Of a DNA stretch of 39,511 nt, positions 1 to 8,662 are shown piece by piece; the stretch's first letter is position 1, and every line of letters starts with the position of its first letter. The DNA is from Candidatus Aerophobota bacterium (GTDB taxonomy: Bacteria > Aerophobota > Aerophobia > Aerophobales > B47-G16), in NCBI GenBank assembly GCA_003648815.1, contig QMPZ01000003.1:1-39511 (forward strand), written 5' to 3'. The translations under genes and the position numbers were made by a program. A model generated the notes under the pieces. That model made no database searches. It saw only the letters and a program-made list of their open reading frames with translations, and was not told the DNA's origin.

Positions 1-33
1 CTCCCTGATCTTCCTCAACTCCTCTAATTTCAT
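1..33 (-). CDS. Possible start of a [2Fe-2S] thioredoxin-like (NuoE/HydC-type) subunit, partial
   Basis: An ATG at 33 is preceded by a good Shine-Dalgarno sequence (GAGGG, six bases upstream) and opens a frame different from nfnB. The eleven residues visible, MKLEELRKIRE, resemble the N terminus of small thioredoxin-like [2Fe-2S] ferredoxin subunits that accompany bifurcating hydrogenases and NADH dehydrogenases. This is a resemblance from very little sequence. Such a gene would fit downstream of nfnAB in a redox operon. Most of it lies outside the window. Confidence 0.35.
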   Translation of the reverse strand, partial: MKLEELRKIRE

Positions 34-1531
34 CTTGTTCCCTCAATTTTAAGGCAGGCCTAAAGTCTTGTATATTTCGAGTAACCTTACCCTGGCCTAC
101 CAGCATTTTCCATATTCTCTCTTTATCCTTGTTCTTCAAATAGTAGTCTATGTATTTTGCCGCCCTTTTGCCCGCTCCTGCTGCCGAAATTACTGTAGCT
201 GCTCCGGTAGTAACATCACCACCGGCAAACACGCCCACCTTTGTCGTGGCGCCTGTTTTTTCGTTGACCAGAATGGTCCCTCGGACCGGATCGACCTTCA
301 AACCCGATGTTGTCTTGGCTATCAGGGGAGAGGGAGCCTGTCCGATGGCTACCCCCACCGTATCTAAGGGCATCTCAAATTCGGAGCCTTCTATGGGAAT
401 GGGTCTTCTTCTTCCTGAGGAATCAGGTTCGCCTAAGCGCATCCTGATGAGCCTTGCCTTTCTCACCCAGCCGTCCTCGTCGCCGATGTATTCCACCGGG
501 GCAACAAGAAACACAAATTCTATTCCCTCCTCCTCGGCATTTTCTATCTCCTCAATCCTGGCGGGCATCTCATTCCTTGTCCTTCGGTAAAGTATACTTA
601 CCTTCTTTGCCCCCGCCCTTAGGGCAACCCTTGCCGAGTCCATGGCTACATTTCCTCCACCAATCACGCCAACTTTTTTGCCGACCTTAACGGGGGTGTC
701 ATATTCGGGAAACTTATATGCCTTCATCAAGTTCATCCTCGTCAAAAACTCGTTGGCGGAGTAAATGCCCAAAAGATTTTCTCCAGGAATATGCATAAAT
801 CTCGGAAGACCCGCACCAGTCCCTATGAACACAGCTTCGTACCCATCCTCATTCATGAGCTCATCAACTCTCCTCGTCCTGCCCACAAAGAAATTGGTAA
901 CTATCCTCACCCCCAAGGACTTAATGTAATCTATCTCCCTTTTCACAATCTCCTTGGGCAACCTGAACTCGGGAATACCGTAGACGAGAACTCCTCCTGG
1001 AACATGAAGGGACTCAAAAATGGTGACGGAATAGCCCTTTTTGCTGAGTTCGCTTGCGCACACGAGACTGGCAGGTCCTGAACCAATCACTGCCACCTTT
1101 CTTCCATGAGAGGACTTTGAGGAGGGAGGAGCTGGGTCATTCTTCCTCGCCTCATGGTCGGCGACAAACCTCTCCAGCCTTCCAATGGCTACGGGTGCTC
1201 CTTTACGGGATAAAATACAGCTCTTCTCGCACTGGTCCTCCTGGGGACAAACCCTTCCACAGACCGCCGGAAGGGGATTGTTTTCCTTTATCAGCTTAGC
1301 TGCTTCCAAGAATTTTCCTTCCTTTATCTTTTTGATAAAGCCGGGTATATCAACCTCCACAGGACATCCCTTTACACAGGAAGGATTGCGGCATTGAAGG
1401 CACCTGTTTGCCTCCTCTAACGCCTCTTCCTCCGTATAGCCCAGGGCAACTTCATCAAAACTTTTTATCCTTTCCTGGGGCTGTCTTTTCCTCATAGGAG
1501 TTCTTTTTAGGATAAGCTTTTTGCTGCCCAT
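1..1531 (-). CDS. nfnB: NfnB / GltD-like NAD(P)-dependent flavoprotein subunit, 3'-partial
   Basis: By family this is the large subunit of the NADH-dependent reduced ferredoxin:NADP+ oxidoreductase (NfnAB, also called sulfide dehydrogenase SudA), which transfers or bifurcates electrons between ferredoxin, NADH and NADP. The frame opens with ATG at 1531, directly after the nfnA stop codon, and runs off the left edge. Two four-cysteine [4Fe-4S] sets are visible near the N terminus (Cys44/47/52/56 and Cys91/95/101/105). They are followed by a FAD-binding GSGPAS turn (about residue 150) and a second Rossmann motif, GGGNVAMD. Homologues usually end soon after the 'AAGAGKRAAKYI' segment, but here the frame stays open about 40 codons further and overlaps a likely next start at 33. 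The small subunit of glutamate synthase (GltD) is the main alternative; adjacency to nfnA favours NfnB. Confidence 0.85.
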   Translation of the reverse strand, partial: MGSKKLILKRTPMRKRQPQERIKSFDEVALGYTEEEALEEANRCLQCRNPSCVKGCPVEVDIPGFIKKIKEGKFLEAAKLIKENNPLPAVCGRVCPQEDQCEKSCILSRKGAPVAIGRLERFVADHEARKNDPAPPSSKSSHGRKVAVIGSGPASLVCASELSKKGYSVTIFESLHVPGGVLVYGIPEFRLPKEIVKREIDYIKSLGVRIVTNFFVGRTRRVDELMNEDGYEAVFIGTGAGLPRFMHIPGENLLGIYSANEFLTRMNLMKAYKFPEYDTPVKVGKKVGVIGGGNVAMDSARVALRAGAKKVSILYRRTRNEMPARIEEIENAEEEGIEFVFLVAPVEYIGDEDGWVRKARLIRMRLGEPDSSGRRRPIPIEGSEFEMPLDTVGVAIGQAPSPLIAKTTSGLKVDPVRGTILVNEKTGATTKVGVFAGGDVTTGAATVISAAGAGKRAAKYIDYYLKNKDKERIWKMLVGQGKVTRNIQDFRPALKLREQDEIRGVEEDQG

Positions 1532-2374
1532 TTACTTACCCCTGTTTATGTTCTTCTCGAACCTGTCGAGGGAAATTTTTTCTTCCTCTTCATACATCCT
1601 CAACCTCTTCATGAGAAGGTCGAAGTTAACCTTATGAGCATCAAACTCAGGTCCATCCACGCAGGCAAACTTCGTCTCTCCGCCTATTTCGACTCTACAG
1701 GATCCACACATTCCCGTCCCATCGACCATTATTGGATTTAGGGAGACTATCGTCTTTATCTTGTATTTTCTCGTCAAATCAGAAGCTGCCTTCATCATCG
1801 GAACAGGACCCACGGCAAAGACCCTGTCTATCCTCCTGCCTTCCTCGAGGAATTTTTTTAAAAGATCGGTGACGAATCCCTTGACCCCCTTGGAGCCGTC
1901 ATCGGTGGTGACGTAGTACTCGTCGCTTAACTTTTTAAGCTCATCTTCTAAGAGGAGAAGTTTTTCGTTTCTTGCTCCGTTGATCGTGATGACGTAATTG
2001 CCTGCCTCCTTCAAAGCTTTAAGGAGAGGATAAAGCACTGCGGTGCCGAATCCACCTCCTAATGCCGCGATGGTGCCAAAATTTTCAATCTCCGTGGGGT
2101 TTCCCAAGGGTCCCAAAAGGTCCGATATGTTATCACCCACTTTAAGGAGGGAAAGGTATTTCGTGGTCTTTCCCACTACCTGAAAGATGATGCTCACCGT
2201 GCCCTTTTCTTTGTCGGTATCTGCAAGGGTGAGGGGAATCCTTTCCCCCTCTTCATACGCTCTCAGGATAACAAATTGTCCAGGCCTGGCAGACCTGGCG
2301 ACATGGGGAGCCTCTATGACAAATAGGTTTGATCCTGGCCCCAGCGTCCTTTTTTCTAATATCCTGTAGCCCAT
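1532..2374 (-). CDS. nfnA: NfnA: ferredoxin-NAD(P)+ reductase-type FAD/[2Fe-2S] subunit
   Basis: This 280-residue protein belongs to the dihydroorotate dehydrogenase electron-transfer / sulfide dehydrogenase subunit family and is the small NfnA partner of NfnB. It has an N-terminal FAD-binding barrel with the RPGQFV and IPLTLAD segments and a central NAD-binding domain with the GGGFGTAVLYPL turn. A C-terminal [2Fe-2S] loop, DGTGMCGSCRVEIGG, is followed by a third Cys in FACVDGPEF; in NfnA an Asp replaces the fourth Cys, and an Asp is present here. The start is ATG at 2374, with AAGGAGG ten bases upstream. The stop codon abuts the nfnB ATG, so the two are translationally coupled. Together they would act as a soluble cytoplasmic transhydrogenase. 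Confidence 0.87.
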   Translation of the reverse strand: MGYRILEKRTLGPGSNLFVIEAPHVARSARPGQFVILRAYEEGERIPLTLADTDKEKGTVSIIFQVVGKTTKYLSLLKVGDNISDLLGPLGNPTEIENFGTIAALGGGFGTAVLYPLLKALKEAGNYVITINGARNEKLLLLEDELKKLSDEYYVTTDDGSKGVKGFVTDLLKKFLEEGRRIDRVFAVGPVPMMKAASDLTRKYKIKTIVSLNPIMVDGTGMCGSCRVEIGGETKFACVDGPEFDAHKVNFDLLMKRLRMYEEEEKISLDRFEKNINRGK

Positions 2375-2419
2375 AGCCAGTGCCTCCTTGCGCTTTCAAT
2401 GTTGGACTACCTCCTATTC

Positions 2420-2447
2420 ATTATATTAACAGGAAATTGCCTTCAAG
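2420..2447 (-). promoter_or_regulatory. Candidate sigma70-type promoter for nfnAB
   Basis: On the minus strand a perfect -10 hexamer TATAAT sits at 2425-2420. A TTGAAG at 2446-2441 is 15 bp upstream, or ACTTGA at 2448-2443 with 17 bp spacing. The element lies about 45 bp ahead of the nfnA start, after a gap with no conserved gene, so nfnAB probably has its own promoter rather than relying on readthrough from hslU. The -35 is only a partial match. Confidence 0.5.
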
Positions 2448-2473
2448 TATTTGTTGAATTTTATGGTCAAGGG

Positions 2474-2584
2474 TTAGTCCAGATTCGGCAAATTCTTCTT
2501 CAAAGCAGCCAACACTTCAAATCTGGACATAGTTTTTGATGACCAGGAAAGCTCATTAAAATAAAACAAAAATTTACCAAACAT
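2474..2584 (-). other. Small unrecognised reading frame (36 codons) after hslU
   Basis: Between the hslU stop and nfnA the minus strand holds an ATG-initiated frame at 2584 ending in TAA at 2474. It encodes an aromatic-rich N-terminal half (FGKFLFYFNELSW) and an amphipathic tail (SRFEVLAALKKNLPNL). The frame stays open upstream almost to the hslU stop, which is somewhat long for random AT-rich spacer. Only AAGG touches the ATG, so there is no well-spaced ribosome site. It could be a small protein, the C-terminal scrap of a decayed gene such as a transposase, or chance. The rest of 2375-2625 contains only the nfnAB promoter. Confidence 0.22.
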
Positions 2585-2625
2585 CCTTACTATGGTTGCC
2601 CCAACAGCATACTTGAACGCTCAAA

Positions 2626-3978
2626 TTAAAGGATATATCGGGACAGGTCCTCACTTTCCACTATGTCCTTTAACCTCTCCCTGACATATTTGGCGGTGAT
2701 GGTAAAGGATTTTCCCTTCATATACGGAGCCTCAAAGGAAATTTCCTCCAATAGCTTTTCCATAACCGTATGCAGCCTCCTTGCTCCAATATCCTCCGTC
2801 CGCTCATTGACCAGAAAGGCTAAGGAGGCAATTTCCCTAATTGCCTCCTCCTCAAATACGAGATCTACCCCCTCTGTCTTCATTAAGGCCTGAGACTGTT
2901 TTATTAAGGCATTTTTCGGCTCGGTTAATATCCTCTCAAAATCCTTCTGGTTAAGCCTTTTTAGCTCTACTCGGATGGGAAATCTTCCCTGAAGTTCGGG
3001 AATTAAATCAGAAGGGGAGACATCATGGAAAGTCCCCGCAGCTATGAAGAGGATGTGGTCAGTCTTGACGGCTCCATAGCGAGTAATTACCGTTGTTCCC
3101 TCCACGATGGGCAAAAGGTCCCTTTGCACACCTTCTCGGGAGACATCGGCTTTATTTATTCCTCCTCCGGCGATCTTGTCTATCTCGTCGATGAATATTA
3201 TCCCCGAGTTTTCCACCCTCCGCAGGGCTTCCTCGACGACCTTATCTCTGTCGATAAGTTTCTGAGCCTCCTCTTCGGTGATGATCTGACGGGCTTCTTT
3301 GATGGGAACCTTTCTTTTCCTTAACCGTTTAGGAAACATATCGCCCAACATATCCTGAAAGTTCATTCCCAACTGTTCTGCACCGGCACTGCTGAATATT
3401 TCTATCATCGGGACGAACTTCTCCGCCATCTGTATCTCAACTAATCTGTCCTCCAATTCCTTGTTCCTGAGTTTCGCCCTCAGCTTCTCCCTCGCCTTTC
3501 TCGCCTTCTCCACTCTCTCGTTCTTCTCATCATCCCTCTCCGATGGACTTGTCCGGGGAAGGGGCAGAAGAATGTCCAATAGCCTCTCCTCGGCAAGTTC
3601 CTTTGCCTTCTCCCTTACCCGCTTCATCATCTCCATCCTCACCGTGTGGACCGCTACATTGGTCAGATCCCTGACCATGGATTCCACATCTCTACCCACA
3701 TAGCCCACCTCAGTGTACTTACTCGCCTCAACTTTTAAAAAAGGAGCCTGAGCCAGCTGAGCTAATCTCCGGGCAATCTCCGTCTTTCCCACCCCGGTAG
3801 GCCCTATCATGATAATGTTCTTGGGGGCAACTTCGTCACGAAGTTTGGCGGGTAGTTTCTGACGACGCCAGCGGTTTCGCAAGGCGATGGCTACAGCGCG
3901 CTTGGCTTCCTTCTGTCCAATGATGTATTTGTCGAGCTCCTTTACGATATTCTTAGGAGTGAGCCATTTTTCCCTCAT
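2626..3978 (-). CDS. hslU: HslU, ATPase subunit of the HslUV protease
   Basis: This Clp/HSP100-type AAA+ unfoldase feeds unfolded substrates into the HslV peptidase in the cytoplasm. The 450-residue length is normal for HslU. Visible are Walker A GPTGVGKT (59-66), the pore-loop GYVG (92-95), a charged helical I-domain (about 110-240), Walker B IFIDEIDK (261-268) and the sensor region with NERTEDIGARRL. The extreme C terminus, LSRYIL, matches the tail that inserts into HslV and activates it. The ATG at 3978 follows the hslV stop with no gap, and GAGGAG within the hslV end serves as the ribosome site. It is the last gene of the lysS-to-hslU run. Confidence 0.97.
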   Translation of the reverse strand: MREKWLTPKNIVKELDKYIIGQKEAKRAVAIALRNRWRRQKLPAKLRDEVAPKNIIMIGPTGVGKTEIARRLAQLAQAPFLKVEASKYTEVGYVGRDVESMVRDLTNVAVHTVRMEMMKRVREKAKELAEERLLDILLPLPRTSPSERDDEKNERVEKARKAREKLRAKLRNKELEDRLVEIQMAEKFVPMIEIFSSAGAEQLGMNFQDMLGDMFPKRLRKRKVPIKEARQIITEEEAQKLIDRDKVVEEALRRVENSGIIFIDEIDKIAGGGINKADVSREGVQRDLLPIVEGTTVITRYGAVKTDHILFIAAGTFHDVSPSDLIPELQGRFPIRVELKRLNQKDFERILTEPKNALIKQSQALMKTEGVDLVFEEEAIREIASLAFLVNERTEDIGARRLHTVMEKLLEEISFEAPYMKGKSFTITAKYVRERLKDIVESEDLSRYIL

Positions 3979-4506
3979 TTATAACTCCTCAATGGTGATC
4001 TGGTCGTTGGTATAAATGCAGAGAGAGGCAGTTATGTGCATAGCAATCTCGACAACTTTTCGAGGTGGAAAATCAGTATGTTCTGCCAGAGCTCGAGCGG
4101 CCGCCATGGCATATCCTGCACCTGAGCCAATGGCCACCACCCGCTCATCGGGTTCAATTACATCGCCACTTCCCGAAATGACCAGGGTCCTTTCCCTGTT
4201 GGCCACGATCATCAAGGCCTCCAGCCTTCTCAAGACCTTATCTTGCCTCCAATCCTTGGCCAACTCCAGGGAGGCGCGGGCAAGATTTCCTTGATACTGT
4301 TCAATTTTCTTCTCGAATTTTTCAAAAAGGGTAAGAGCATCAGCCACTGCTCCGGCAAATCCCGCCAGAACAGTTCCCCTGTAGAGCTTTCTTATCTTCT
4401 GAGCTCTTTGCTTCATAATTATGTTCTCAAAGGTGACCTGTCCATCTCCTCCGATGGCCACCTTATCCTTATCCCTGACCGCTAATATGGTGGTAGAATG
4501 AATCAT
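3979..4506 (-). CDS. hslV: HslV, N-terminal-threonine peptidase subunit of HslUV
   Basis: This proteasome-beta-like peptidase forms dodecamers capped by HslU. The mature catalytic residues of the family (Thr1, Asp17, Lys33) fall on Thr5, Asp21 and Lys37 here. The protein therefore appears to be made with a four-residue leader, MIHS, that must be removed to expose the nucleophile, as in Thermotoga-type HslV rather than the simple Met-Thr form. The GSGAGYAMAAARAL and YTNDQITIEEL segments are typical. The start ATG lies one base after the xerC stop, so translation is probably coupled; no strong ribosome site is visible. The following hslU is adjacent. Confidence 0.96.
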   Translation of the reverse strand: MIHSTTILAVRDKDKVAIGGDGQVTFENIIMKQRAQKIRKLYRGTVLAGFAGAVADALTLFEKFEKKIEQYQGNLARASLELAKDWRQDKVLRRLEALMIVANRERTLVISGSGDVIEPDERVVAIGSGAGYAMAAARALAEHTDFPPRKVVEIAMHITASLCIYTNDQITIEEL

Positions 4507-4507
4507 C

Positions 4508-5383
4508 TTAAGCTCTCGGATGAGACTTTTGGTAAACCTCCTTTAGCCTGCGAGGAGTTATATGGGTATAAATCTGAGTGGTGGAAAGCCTCTCATGTCC
4601 TAACAGCTCCTGAACGACCCTAAGGTCTGCCCCCCGATTCAAAAGATGGGTGGCGAAGGAATGACGCATCGTGTGAGGAGTGACCCGTTTGGAGATTTCC
4701 GCCAGAGCAAGGTAATCCTTTAGTTTTCTTCTTATCGCTGTCTCAGACAGCCTCCTTCCAAATCTGTTCAAAAAAACAGCCTCCTCCCCCGCCTTCACCT
4801 TCTCCTTCCTTTTCCTTAAATAGTCGGCTAAAGCCTCTATGGCATACCTTCCTAAGGGAATCATCCTTTCCTTGCCTCCTTTTCCCTTTACCCTTACCAC
4901 CTCTTCTGAAAGGTCCAAATCATCTAAATTTAAACCAACTATCTCGGCTATCCTCATACCAGTTGCGTACAAAAGTTCCAGAATAGCTTTATCTCTGCAA
5001 CGAAAAAAGTCCTCTCCTTCCACCTTCTCCAGGAGGGACTTTACCTCATCTTCCTCTAAGAAAGAGGGAATCCTTTTATCCAGCTTGGGACTGCGCAGGT
5101 TAGCCAGAAGAAAAGAGGCAAGGTGTCCCTTAGAATAAAGATAATGGAAAAAACAACGAAGGGCTGCTACCCGTCGAGCAAGGGTTGACTTCGTCATTCC
5201 TTTTTCCTGAAGCTTTCTTAAATACCTTCGGGCAAGGGAGTAGTCCACCTCTTCTACATCTTTGTGTATGGAGCTTAAATATTTTCCAAAATCCCTGATA
5301 TCGCTCAGATAAGCCTTAATCGTCTGAGGAGAAAGGCTTTTCTCATTTTTCAGGTACTGAGTAAACTGGCTCAGAAACTTCAT
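4508..5383 (-). CDS. xerC: Tyrosine recombinase XerC
   Basis: This is a site-specific recombinase that resolves chromosome dimers at dif sites. The 291-residue protein has a SAM-like N-terminal DNA-binding domain (about 1-95) and a C-terminal catalytic domain with the full active-site set: Arg144 (GMRIAEI), Lys168, His237-x-x-Arg240 (HTMRHSFATH), His263 (LLGHERLSTT) and nucleophile Tyr272. The start ATG at 5383 lies 41 bp inside the end of topA, with AGGAAGA just upstream. The topA-xerC-hslV-hslU order is the same as in many Firmicutes, where trmFO sits between topA and xerC and codY follows hslU; both are absent here. XerD cannot be excluded from sequence alone. Confidence 0.93.
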   Translation of the reverse strand: MKFLSQFTQYLKNEKSLSPQTIKAYLSDIRDFGKYLSSIHKDVEEVDYSLARRYLRKLQEKGMTKSTLARRVAALRCFFHYLYSKGHLASFLLANLRSPKLDKRIPSFLEEDEVKSLLEKVEGEDFFRCRDKAILELLYATGMRIAEIVGLNLDDLDLSEEVVRVKGKGGKERMIPLGRYAIEALADYLRKRKEKVKAGEEAVFLNRFGRRLSETAIRRKLKDYLALAEISKRVTPHTMRHSFATHLLNRGADLRVVQELLGHERLSTTQIYTHITPRRLKEVYQKSHPRA

Positions 5384-7499
5384 TCTTCCTAACTCTCCTT
5401 CTCATGATCTTAATAAGGACGCTGTCCATTCTCTTTTCCTCTATTATATAATCATCGACTTTTTTGTCACATTTAGGACACCTTATCTGACCCTTGATCT
5501 TCACCAGATAAGGATTTTTGCAATAAGGACACTCCTCCTTTAAAGGCTCGCCTTCCAGGACGAACTCACATTGAGGAAATTTTGAACATCCATAAAAGAC
5601 TTTCCCATCCCTGGATGTCCTCTGTATTATCTCTCCGTCACAACCACGGGAAGGACATCTTATCCCCGTGCTCCTGACAAGAGGTCTGGTGTTCTTGCAA
5701 TCAGGATAGTTAGAGCAGGCCAAGAACTCCCCGTATCGACCAAACTTGAGGACCATCTTCGCCCCGCACTTCTCACATTTAAAGCTTTCCACTTCCAGAC
5801 CATCCCTTTTCACATTCTTCATCTCCTCCTCGGCCTTTTTCAGGTCCTTCTTGAAACACTCATAAAACTCCTCTACCAGCGCCGTCCATTTTTTCTCCCC
5901 CTGCTCGACTATGTCCAGTCCCTCCTCCATTTGAGCGGTAAACCCCGTATCGATGATGGTAGAAAAGCTTCTCTTCAGAAGTTCGGTCACCACCCTCGCC
6001 AAGGGCGTGGGGACGAGCTTGCCTTTTTCCTCCTTTACGTAACCTCTCTCCTTGATGGTGGAGATGATGGGTGCATAAGTACTTGGCCTGCCTATTCCCT
6101 TCTCCTCCAATGTCTTTATAAGAGTAGCCTGAGTATAACGAGAAGGGGGTTGAGTAAAGCATTGTTTTAAGACAAGTTCCTTTAATTTTAAGACAGAGCC
6201 TTTCCTGAGCGGGGGAAGATCTTCCTTCTCCTCAACCCTTTCCCTGTAAATCAGGGTAAAGCCAGGAAACTCAACTTTTCTGCTCTCAGCCCTGAAAAGA
6301 AAAGGTCCTCCTTTGATGTCCACGCTGACCACCTTAAGGATCATCTCCCTCATCTGTGAGGCAACAAATTTCCTCCAGATTAAATCGTAGAGCTTAAAAT
6401 GATCCTGGGAGAGATACGGCTTCACCTTATCCGGAGTCCTCCAGATACTGGTGGGTCTTATCGCCTCATGAGCATCCTGGCTGGATTTTCTGTTTTTATA
6501 TTGAGGTATATCCTTCGGCAAGAACTCCTCTCCCAGCTCCTTTCTCAGGTACTTTCTTGCCTCCTCCTGGGCCTCCTTAGCCACCCTCACCGAATCCGTC
6601 CTCATGTAAGTGATCAATCCCACCCTGCCCTCACCTCCGATTTCCTGTCCTTCATATAGCTCCTGGGCTATCCTCATCGTCTTGTTAGCAGAAAACCCTA
6701 ATCGAGACCATGCTGCCTGCTGCAGGGTGCTGGTGATAAAAGGAGGGGAGGGAAATCTTCTTTTTTCCTCTTCCTTCACCTTATCTACACGGCATCTTTC
6801 TTTCCTTACCCTCTCGATAACTTCTCTCACTTTACCTTCACTCTTTATAGCTACCTTTTTTCCATCAATCTGAGCTAACTTTGCCTCTAAAATAGCTTTC
6901 TTTCTCAAGGGGGCAAATTTAGCCAAAACTGTCCAGTACTCCTGGGGATTGAATTCCTCAATTTCCTTCTCTCGCTCGCAAATCAACCTCACCGCCACCG
7001 ATTGAACTCTTCCTGCTGAAAGTCCTCTTCTTACCTTTTTCCACAAAAGAGGAGAAAGCTTATAGCCCACCAACCTATCCAAAACCCTTCTTCCCTGTTG
7101 AGCCTCTACCTTATTGAGGTCGATCTGAGAAGGATTTTCTATGGCCTTCTGAATTGCTCCTTTCGTTATCTGATTGAAGATAACCCTCACCGCTTTTTTA
7201 TGATTTAGCTCCTGAGAAAGATGCCAGGAAATGGCTTCACCTTCCCTGTCCATATCGGTGGCCAGATAAATTCGTTTTGCCTTTTGGCTCAGCTTCTTAA
7301 GTTTTTCCACAATCTTTTCCTTGCCAGGAATGATCTGGTAGGTAGGCTTAAACCCATTTTTTATGTCCACCCCTAAGCGGTTCTCCGGCAAATCCTTTAT
7401 GTGTCCGTAACAGGATTCCACCTGAAAGGCTTTGCCGAGAAACCTGTTTATGGTCTTAGCTTTGGCCGGAGACTCTACAATGACTAAATTCTTAGACAT
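5343..7499 (-). CDS. topA: DNA topoisomerase I (type IA)
   Basis: This enzyme relaxes negative supercoils through a transient 5'-phosphotyrosine link. The TOPRIM domain begins at residue 4, with Glu9 and the DMDREGE acidic cluster (82-88). The catalytic Tyr298 is in GLITYMRTDS. Three C-terminal zinc-ribbon repeats (about 575-677) carry CxxC...C pairs, the last being CPYC...CPKC, followed by a basic tail. The 718-residue length is normal for a three-finger bacterial TopA. The ATG at 7499 is five bases after the dprA stop, with only a weak AAGG nearby. The 3' end overlaps xerC by 41 bp. Confidence 0.97.
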   Translation of the reverse strand: MSKNLVIVESPAKAKTINRFLGKAFQVESCYGHIKDLPENRLGVDIKNGFKPTYQIIPGKEKIVEKLKKLSQKAKRIYLATDMDREGEAISWHLSQELNHKKAVRVIFNQITKGAIQKAIENPSQIDLNKVEAQQGRRVLDRLVGYKLSPLLWKKVRRGLSAGRVQSVAVRLICEREKEIEEFNPQEYWTVLAKFAPLRKKAILEAKLAQIDGKKVAIKSEGKVREVIERVRKERCRVDKVKEEEKRRFPSPPFITSTLQQAAWSRLGFSANKTMRIAQELYEGQEIGGEGRVGLITYMRTDSVRVAKEAQEEARKYLRKELGEEFLPKDIPQYKNRKSSQDAHEAIRPTSIWRTPDKVKPYLSQDHFKLYDLIWRKFVASQMREMILKVVSVDIKGGPFLFRAESRKVEFPGFTLIYRERVEEKEDLPPLRKGSVLKLKELVLKQCFTQPPSRYTQATLIKTLEEKGIGRPSTYAPIISTIKERGYVKEEKGKLVPTPLARVVTELLKRSFSTIIDTGFTAQMEEGLDIVEQGEKKWTALVEEFYECFKKDLKKAEEEMKNVKRDGLEVESFKCEKCGAKMVLKFGRYGEFLACSNYPDCKNTRPLVRSTGIRCPSRGCDGEIIQRTSRDGKVFYGCSKFPQCEFVLEGEPLKEECPYCKNPYLVKIKGQIRCPKCDKKVDDYIIEEKRMDSVLIKIMRRRVRKNEVSEPVYSVPEK

Positions 7500-7504
7500 A
7501 AGCC

Positions 7505-8608
7505 TTAACCTTTAACGAATAGTTTTCCGGGAAGCTCCCGTACCAAACCCTTTAACTGGAGGCCTACCAGGACTGCCGCTACCTTAGAGGCAGACATTCC
7601 GCTACCACTAATTATGAAATCGATATGGACGGGAACATCCTTTAATAAGGAAAAAATTTTTTTCTCCTCTAAAGAAAGAGACCTTTCCTTTTCCTCAGCT
7701 CTCTTCATCGCGGCTCGATCCTCACAAAGAGAAAAGCCCAGCTCTTCCATTACATCCTCGACACTTTCCACCAGCTTCGCCCCCTCTTTGATCAGGCGAT
7801 TTACTCCTTGACTTGTGGGACTGTTTATCTGTCCCGGAACCGCAAAGACCTCCCTTCCTTGTTCCAGGGCAAAGTCGACCGTGATCAAGGCTCCACTTCT
7901 TAAGGGAGCCTCCACCACCAGTACCCCCTTGCTTAAACCACTGATGATGCGATTACGCTGAGGAAAATTCGGTGCTTCAGGTAAGGTTCCAAGAGGAAAC
8001 TCAGAGACCACTGCTCCATTTTTGACGATTTCCTCCATCAGCTTTCTGTTCTCAGGGGGATAGACCACATCTATCCCACATCCGAGCACGGCAATGGTCC
8101 TTGCTCCTACCTCAAGGGCTCCCTGATGTGCTGCCGTATCAATGCCCCGGGCCATTCCACTGACGATGGTAACTCCCCTCCTTCCAAGGTCTCGAGCTAA
8201 CCTTCTGGCCGTAAGCCTTCCATAGGTAGTGGCTCTTCGAGTCCCCACTATGGCAACAGCATTCTCATCCTCCTTTTTCAGCTCACCTCTTACATAGAGG
8301 AGAAAGGGAGGATCGCTGATCGTTCTCAGGTTAACAGGATAAAGTGAATCCTGAAAGTTGACGAGAGTTATGCCCACTTCATCCATATACTCCAGGTCCT
8401 TTTCTACATCTACGCTTTCTCGAGCTCGAACTATGGAAAGGGCCACCTCCTTCCCTATTCCAGGAACCTCCATAAGTTTTTTTACTGAAGCAGAAAGAAC
8501 CTTTCCGGGAGATCCAAAATGCCTCACCAACTCACGACACCTCTTGGGACCAAGATGGGATACCTTGCTTAAAAGTATCCAATCCCTGTAGGAGTCTATA
8601 TGCCTCAT
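7505..8608 (-). CDS. dprA: DprA/Smf DNA-processing protein
   Basis: DprA binds incoming single-stranded DNA during natural transformation and loads RecA. From the chosen start the protein has an N-terminal helix-hairpin-helix region (VSHLGPKRC, VPGIGKEVA). A Rossmann-like domain follows with GTRRATTYGR, the SGMARGIDTAAH signature, GCGIDVVYPPENR and FPLGTLPEAPNFPQRNRIISGLS. A winged-helix C-terminal domain completes it. I start it at ATG 8608, which has GAGG five bases upstream and gives a family-typical N terminus. The frame is open to another ATG at 8647, but that one has no ribosome site and adds 13 charged residues. It lies between the DUF1015 gene and topA. Confidence 0.93.
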   Translation of the reverse strand: MRHIDSYRDWILLSKVSHLGPKRCRELVRHFGSPGKVLSASVKKLMEVPGIGKEVALSIVRARESVDVEKDLEYMDEVGITLVNFQDSLYPVNLRTISDPPFLLYVRGELKKEDENAVAIVGTRRATTYGRLTARRLARDLGRRGVTIVSGMARGIDTAAHQGALEVGARTIAVLGCGIDVVYPPENRKLMEEIVKNGAVVSEFPLGTLPEAPNFPQRNRIISGLSKGVLVVEAPLRSGALITVDFALEQGREVFAVPGQINSPTSQGVNRLIKEGAKLVESVEDVMEELGFSLCEDRAAMKRAEEKERSLSLEEKKIFSLLKDVPVHIDFIISGSGMSASKVAAVLVGLQLKGLVRELPGKLFVKG

Positions 8609-8662
8609 ACTTTCCTCTCGACGCTTCGCTGCTTCCCCCGAGAGCATCTCATCTTGAATAAT

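Noticed and set aside
150..590. 146-codon plus-strand frame at the left end
   Set aside because: It is antisense to nfnB, whose Fe-S and FAD motifs are clear on the minus strand.
2465..2524. 9-bp inverted repeat GTCCAGATT...AATCTGGAC after hslU, considered as a terminator
   Set aside because: The loop is over 30 bases and no T-run follows on the minus strand, so it is not a plausible intrinsic terminator.
4508..5383. XerC-like recombinase as a sign of an integrated element
   Set aside because: Full housekeeping context (topA-xerC-hslVU), normal length and no attachment repeats or cargo genes nearby.
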